NCBI GenBank assembly: GCA_032718475.1
Contig: JAUCBJ010001773.1
Span: 1 to 46,122, forward strand
Source: Nemertoderma westbladi
Taxonomy: Eukaryota > Xenacoelomorpha > Nemertodermatida > Nemertodermatidae
DNA: 46,122 nt
Reading direction: 5' to 3'
Below, one piece after another: positions 38,601 to 44,600 of the stretch; positions within the stretch are counted from its first letter, which is position 1, and the number at the start of each line of letters is the position of its first letter. Position numbers and translations under genes: made by a program. The notes under the pieces are model-generated. The model was not told the DNA's origin and did not search any database. It saw nothing but the letters and a program-made list of their open reading frames with translations.

Positions 38601-41600
38601 TGTAACTTTTTGGAGATACTGGGTTTTGGTCTGTAACTTTTTGGAGATACTGGGTTTTGGTCTGTAACTTTTTGGAGATACGGGGTTTTGGTCTGTAACT
38701 TTTTGGAGATACTGGGTTTTGGTCTGTAACTTTTTGGAGATACTGGGTTTTGGTCTGTAACTTTTTGGAGATACTGGGTTTTGGTCTGTAACTTTTTGGA
38801 GATACTGGGTTTTGGTGTGAAACTTTTTGGAGATACTGGGTTTTGGTCTGTAACTTTTTGGAGATACTGGGTTTTGGTATGAAACTTTTTGGAGATACTG
38901 GGTTTTAGTAGGTAACTTTTTGGAGATACTGGGTTTTGGTCTGTAACTTTTTGGAGATACTGGGTTTAGGTCTGTAACTTTTTGGAGATACTGAGTTTTG
39001 GTCTGTAATTTTTTGGAGATACTGGGTTTTGGTCTGTAACTTTTTGGAGATACTGGGTTTTGGTCTGTAACTTTTTGGAGATACTGGGTTTTGGTGTGAA
39101 ACTTTTTGGAGATACTGGGTTTTGGTCTGTAACTTTTTGGAGATACTGGGTTTTGGTCTGTAACTTTTTGGAGATACTGGGTTTTGGTCTGTAACTTTTT
39201 GGAGATACGGGGTTTTGGTCTGTAACTTTTTGGAGATACTGGGTTTTGGTCTGTAACTTTTTGGAGATACTGGGTTTTGGTCTGTAACTTTTTGGAGATA
39301 CTGGGTTTTGGTCTGTAACTTTTTGGAGATACTGGGTTTTGGTGTGAAACTTTTTGGAGATACTGGGTTTTGGTCTGTAACTTTTTGGAGATACTGGGTT
39401 TTGGTATGAAACTTTTTGGAGATACTGGGTTTTAGTAGGTAACTTTTTGGAGATACTGGGTTTTGGTCTGTAACTTTTTGGAGATACTGGGTTTAGGTCT
39501 GTAACTTTTTGGAGATACTGAGTTTTGGTCTGTAATTTTTTGGAGATACTGGGTTTTGGTCTGTAACTTTTTGGAGATACTGGGTTTTGGTCTGTAACTT
39601 TTTGGAGATACTGGGTTGTGGTCTGTAACTTTTTGGAGATACTGGGTTTTGGTCTGTAACTTTTTGGAGATACTGGGTTTTGGTCTGTAACTTTTTGGAG
39701 ATAATGGGTTGTGGTCTGTAACTTTTTGGAGATACTGGGTTTTGGTATGAAACTTTTTGGAGATACTGGGTTTTGGTCTGCAACTTTTTGGAGATACTGG
39801 GTTTTGGTCTGTAACTTTTTGGAGATACTGAGTTTTGGTCTGTAACTTTTTGGAGATACTGGGTTTTGGTATGAAACTTTTTGGAGATACTGGGTTTTGG
39901 TCTGCAACTTTTTGGAGATACTGGGTTTTGGTCTGTAACTTTTTGGAGATACTGAGTTTTGGTCTGTAACTTTTTGGAGATACTGGGTTTTGGTCTGTAA
40001 CTTTTTGGAGATACTGAGTTTTGATCTGTATCTTTTTGGAGATACTGGGTTTTGGTCTGTAACTTTTTGGAGATACTGGGTTTTGGTCTGTAACTTTTTG
40101 GAGATACTGGGTTTTGGTCTGTAACTTTTTGGAGATACTGGGTTTTGGTCTGTAACTTTTTGGAGATACTGGGTTTTGGTGTGAAACTTTTTGGAGATAC
40201 TAGGTTTTGGTCTGTAACTTTTTGGAGATACTGGGTTTTGGTATGAAACTTTTTGGAGATACTGGGTTTTAGTAGGCAACTTTTTGGAGATACTGGGTTT
40301 TGGTCTGTAACTTTTTGGAGATACTGGGTTTCGGTCTGTAACTTTTTGGAGATACTGAGTTTTGGTCTGTAATTTATTGGAGATACTGGGTTTTGGTCTG
40401 TAACTTTTTGGAGATACTGGGTTTTGGTCTGTAACTTTTTGGAGATACTGGGTTTTGGTCTGTAACTTTTTGGAGATACTGGGTTGTGGTCTGTAACTTT
40501 TTGGAGATACTGGGTTTTGGTATGAAACTTTTTGGAGATACTGGGTTTTGGTCTGCAACTTTTTGGAGATACTGGGTTTTGGTATGAAACTTTTTGGAGA
40601 TACTGGGTTTTTGTTTGTAACTTTTTAGAGATACTGGGTTTTGGTCTGTAACTTTTTGGAGATACTGGGTTTTGGTCTGTAACTTTTTGGAGATACTGGG
40701 TTTTGGTCTGTAACTTTTTGGAGATACTGGGTTTTGGTCTGTAACTTTTTGGAGATACAGGGTTTTGGTCTGTACTTTTTGGAGATACTGGGTTTTGGTC
40801 TGTAACTTTTTGGAGATACTGGGTTTTGGTCTGTAACTTTTTGGAGATACTGGGTTTTGGTCTGTAACTTTTTGGAGATACTGGGTTTTGGTGTGTAACT
40901 TTTTGGAGATACTGGGTTTTGGTCTATAACTTTTTGGAAATACTGGGTTTTGGTCTATAACTTTTTGGAGATACTGGGTTTTGGTCTGTAACATTTTGGA
41001 GATGCTGGGTTTTGGTATGTAACTTTTTGGAGATCCTGGGTTTTGGTCTATAACTTTTTGGAGATACTGGGTTTTGGTCTGTAACTTTTAGAAGAGACTG
41101 GGTTTTGGTCTGTAAGTTTTTGGAGATACTGGGTTTTGGTCTGTAACTTTTTGGAGATACTGAGTTTTGGTATGTAACTTTTTGACTGAACCTGGTTTTG
41201 TATTTATTATTTACAAAAAAAATCAAGGGGACCTTTGTTTCACAAATAATTCAAGCCTTTTATTACCAATAATTATCGAGAAACGACAAAGACTGTTTAT
41301 TATAATTATCAACTACCGGTACAAGTACACAATTCGGTCGTGATTTCCTGTTACCCCCCCCCCCCCCCCCCCCCCCGGCGCACTAGTGATTCCCGTTAAC
41401 CCCCCCCCCCCCCCCATCCCAATAAATTGTTTCAGTGCAATTGCAATTACATTGCGATTGTTTTTAAATAATTACGTTATTATCCATAGTCCAGTAACCC
41501 TGTACCGTGTTTGTGTATAATATATGATATCTGGTAAAGTGAAACATATATTTAGGCCTAACAGTATCCATCTCCATCAAAATGGTTAGAGAATCATTAC

Positions 41601-44600
41601 TATTATTGTTTATTGTTCAAAATATGGATGGGGTCGGGTGGGGGGAATAATCTAAGGACTGGCAGACACTAGGCCTACATCATGAATACACACGGCTCAC
41701 ATATTATTGTACAAATTAGGGGGGGGGGGGGGCAGTCTACACTACGGACGGGCAGTCTAAAATTAATGTAAATAGACACTGACGGTAAACCAACGAAAGG
41801 AACCCCGGTACAAAGGCAATATCATGTAAAACCGGCGATTTACATCGATGCGGATGGCCCCAAATATAAGACAAGATTTAGATATACAACCAAAATTGGA
41901 AATGAACTGCGATACACTTTAACGGAACCTCCCCCGCTTTGCAGGACATTGCTTTCTCCGTGAGGACCAGCATGTACGCAATTTAGTGCATCGGCAGACC
42001 CATGGAGTGAATATTCAGGTGGACAGCACATGACTTTCTTTAGACGCATCTTAAAGGACACTGGCCTTGAAGATGCGGATGATCTAGCAAATGTCATGGG
42101 TGATACGGAGTTGTGGCGGCACAATTTTTTCAATAAGCCGACACAACAACTCAATGTGCAGCTGCAATGCGGCAGGCCGAAATCAACTGCAGAGATAAAT
42201 GCCATTGGGTTGGTTCTACTCTACATTAAGTATAACCAGGAAACAACGCAGACTCACCTTGTTTCACTTTATCGTAATCAACAACGTCCATGTCTATTGT
42301 AGGTTCGTCAATAATAACATCGGTATTGTAGATAAAAACCACAGAATCGTTGGGCAGAGTAACACTGTGTGTTGGTATCGTAGGGGGTAAATAGTCAGGG
42401 GGTAATTCGTTCTAGAAATAATAAGTATTTGGTTGGGTGGAGATTTATGTACCAACGAGCGCAGCGAGGTATGATTATATAAATTTTCGAGATCAATTAA
42501 TTATGCCCTTTTCATAATAATGAACAATGAACATTACTATTTGTAATTGTGCTGGATTACGCAATGAGTACGGCCACAAAGGGTGAAGATCTGGGATTCA
42601 CACTTCAAGAACGCAGAATTAGTAGATATCCGGCAACTACAGTCACAGACACCGACTTTGCGGATGACATCGCCCTGCTCTCTAATACCCTTGCAGATGC
42701 ACAGCTTCTACTAAATAAAGTGGAGAGGGCTGCTAAGGAGGTTGGATTGCATATAAATGCTACCAAGACCGAATTCATGACCTTTAATGTTGATGGAAAC
42801 TTGACAACCATTGATAATAATCAACTAAGGAAGGTCGACGACTTCCAGTACCTTGGATCATGGATAGAGAGTAGCAAAAAGGACATAGAACTAGAAGTTA
42901 GGAAAGCAAAGGCTTGGGTAGCTCTATCAAAAATGGATACCATCTGGAAATCAGATCTCTCCAGGCACCTGAAGACTAAGTTCTTTCGAGCCACAGTGGA
43001 AAGTGTATTTTTATACGGGGGTGAGACCTGGACACTGACTAAATCACTTGAACAACGAATTGGTGGTTGCTACACAAGACTACTAAGGGCAGCCCTAAAC
43101 ATCAGCTGGAGACAACACATGACAAACGCCGAGCTTTATGGTAGAACACCACCTGTATCAACCACCCTCCGTGAACGCAGATTAAGATTCAGTGGGCACT
43201 GCTGGCGAAGTAAAGACGAGGTCATACCAGATCTACTTCTCTGGCAACCGACTCATGGAAAGCGTAGTCGTGGACGACCGGCCATAACATATATAGATCA
43301 ACTTGAAAGGGATACTGAACTTAGGAGAAACGAAATTGCGACAACTATGGAGAATCGGGAAGCCTGGAAGGATCTCATTTCCACTCCGAGTTCGCTCGAC
43401 CTAGTAGTAATAGTAATTATTACACGCGTCATATGTAGTTATGATAAGTTACTATAATATTAATATAAGATGTTTATAAATAATAATATCCCTACAAATA
43501 TATCTACAACCTCATTGCCGTCGCCCATCCCAGAGTCGCTTCTTGGTTTCAAGTCATCTAACATATCGATATCATCAGCACCTTTATAAGTGACTTTAGT
43601 TGGGACCAACACATCGTCTACAACAACTGAAGGGCCACTGGTCACCCTGGCCTTGGCGCTGGCTGGTCTCTTCCGTCTGGTGCAGGGCGAGGGGGAGGGA
43701 ATGGGGGAGGGGACCTTGACGCCTCTTGTCGTCGTTATTGTTATCTGAAATCAACCGAGTTCAGTATAAACTTTGTTGTCCCGTTGTAATTAAACAACCA
43801 TTTTATTTGATATTAAATAATAAATATTAAATTATCTAGCTTCATACCACATCGATTAAATTATTCTAAGAGACCGACAACCTCACCTCGTGTTTGCTCT
43901 TCCCACTTCCATCTCCTCCATGGACCTCAGTAACTTTCGTCTCCACGACTCTGGTAATATCCCGATCTTTCGACGTGGTTGTCGTTGTGGTCACCGTGGT
44001 CCCTGTCTTGTAGGCCGTCAGTACGAGCTCTTCATCCCCGTCGTCGATGTAAGACAACTCCTTGAGGTTGATCTCCTTCGGGGGCGGCGGGGGCGCGTCG
44101 GTGGTGTCAGACGGTCGCCCGGTCTCCTGGGTTGGGTGGTAGGACAGGAGGTTGACCACCGGGGGTGATTCCAACACAGCTGGCGATTCTTCCACCACCA
44201 TCCGCTGGGTGTCGTCGATACCTTCGACGGAGTGACTTCGTTTCGAGAAGTCCAGAGCCGAAGCTCGTTTCGGTTTAGTGGATCCCGTATTCCGAGGAAG
44301 AGTCCAACTCTTCTTCGTCGACGACTTCCGCTTCTTTCTCCTCTTCTTAGGTGAACTTCCCCCGCTCTAGTAATATAAGAGGAAGATTAATAGCCCCACC
44401 CACACCAGAAACGAACCAATAAGAGTCCACCACAGTTACTTTAAACCTTTAAGCCAATTACTTGTTTTCTTGATCGCTGTGTCACATTTTTTAACATATG
44501 ACACAAGTCCTGAAGCAAATTGCTAAATAAAAACAAATGCTACTCAAATCCCACTAATTACAGTATAGTAGTGTGATTTTTACTTGCAGTATTTCACGAC

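Noticed and set aside
38966-40994. 530- and 206-residue Lys/Gln-rich frames
   Set aside because: The 31-base unit is open in every register on that strand, so length is not evidence of coding.
38371-41184. CRISPR-like regular repeat
   Set aside because: Units abut without spacers and the genome is clearly eukaryotic.
43890-44168. Plus-strand 92-residue frame
   Set aside because: Shadow of exon 2; the minus strand has matching splice sites and phase.
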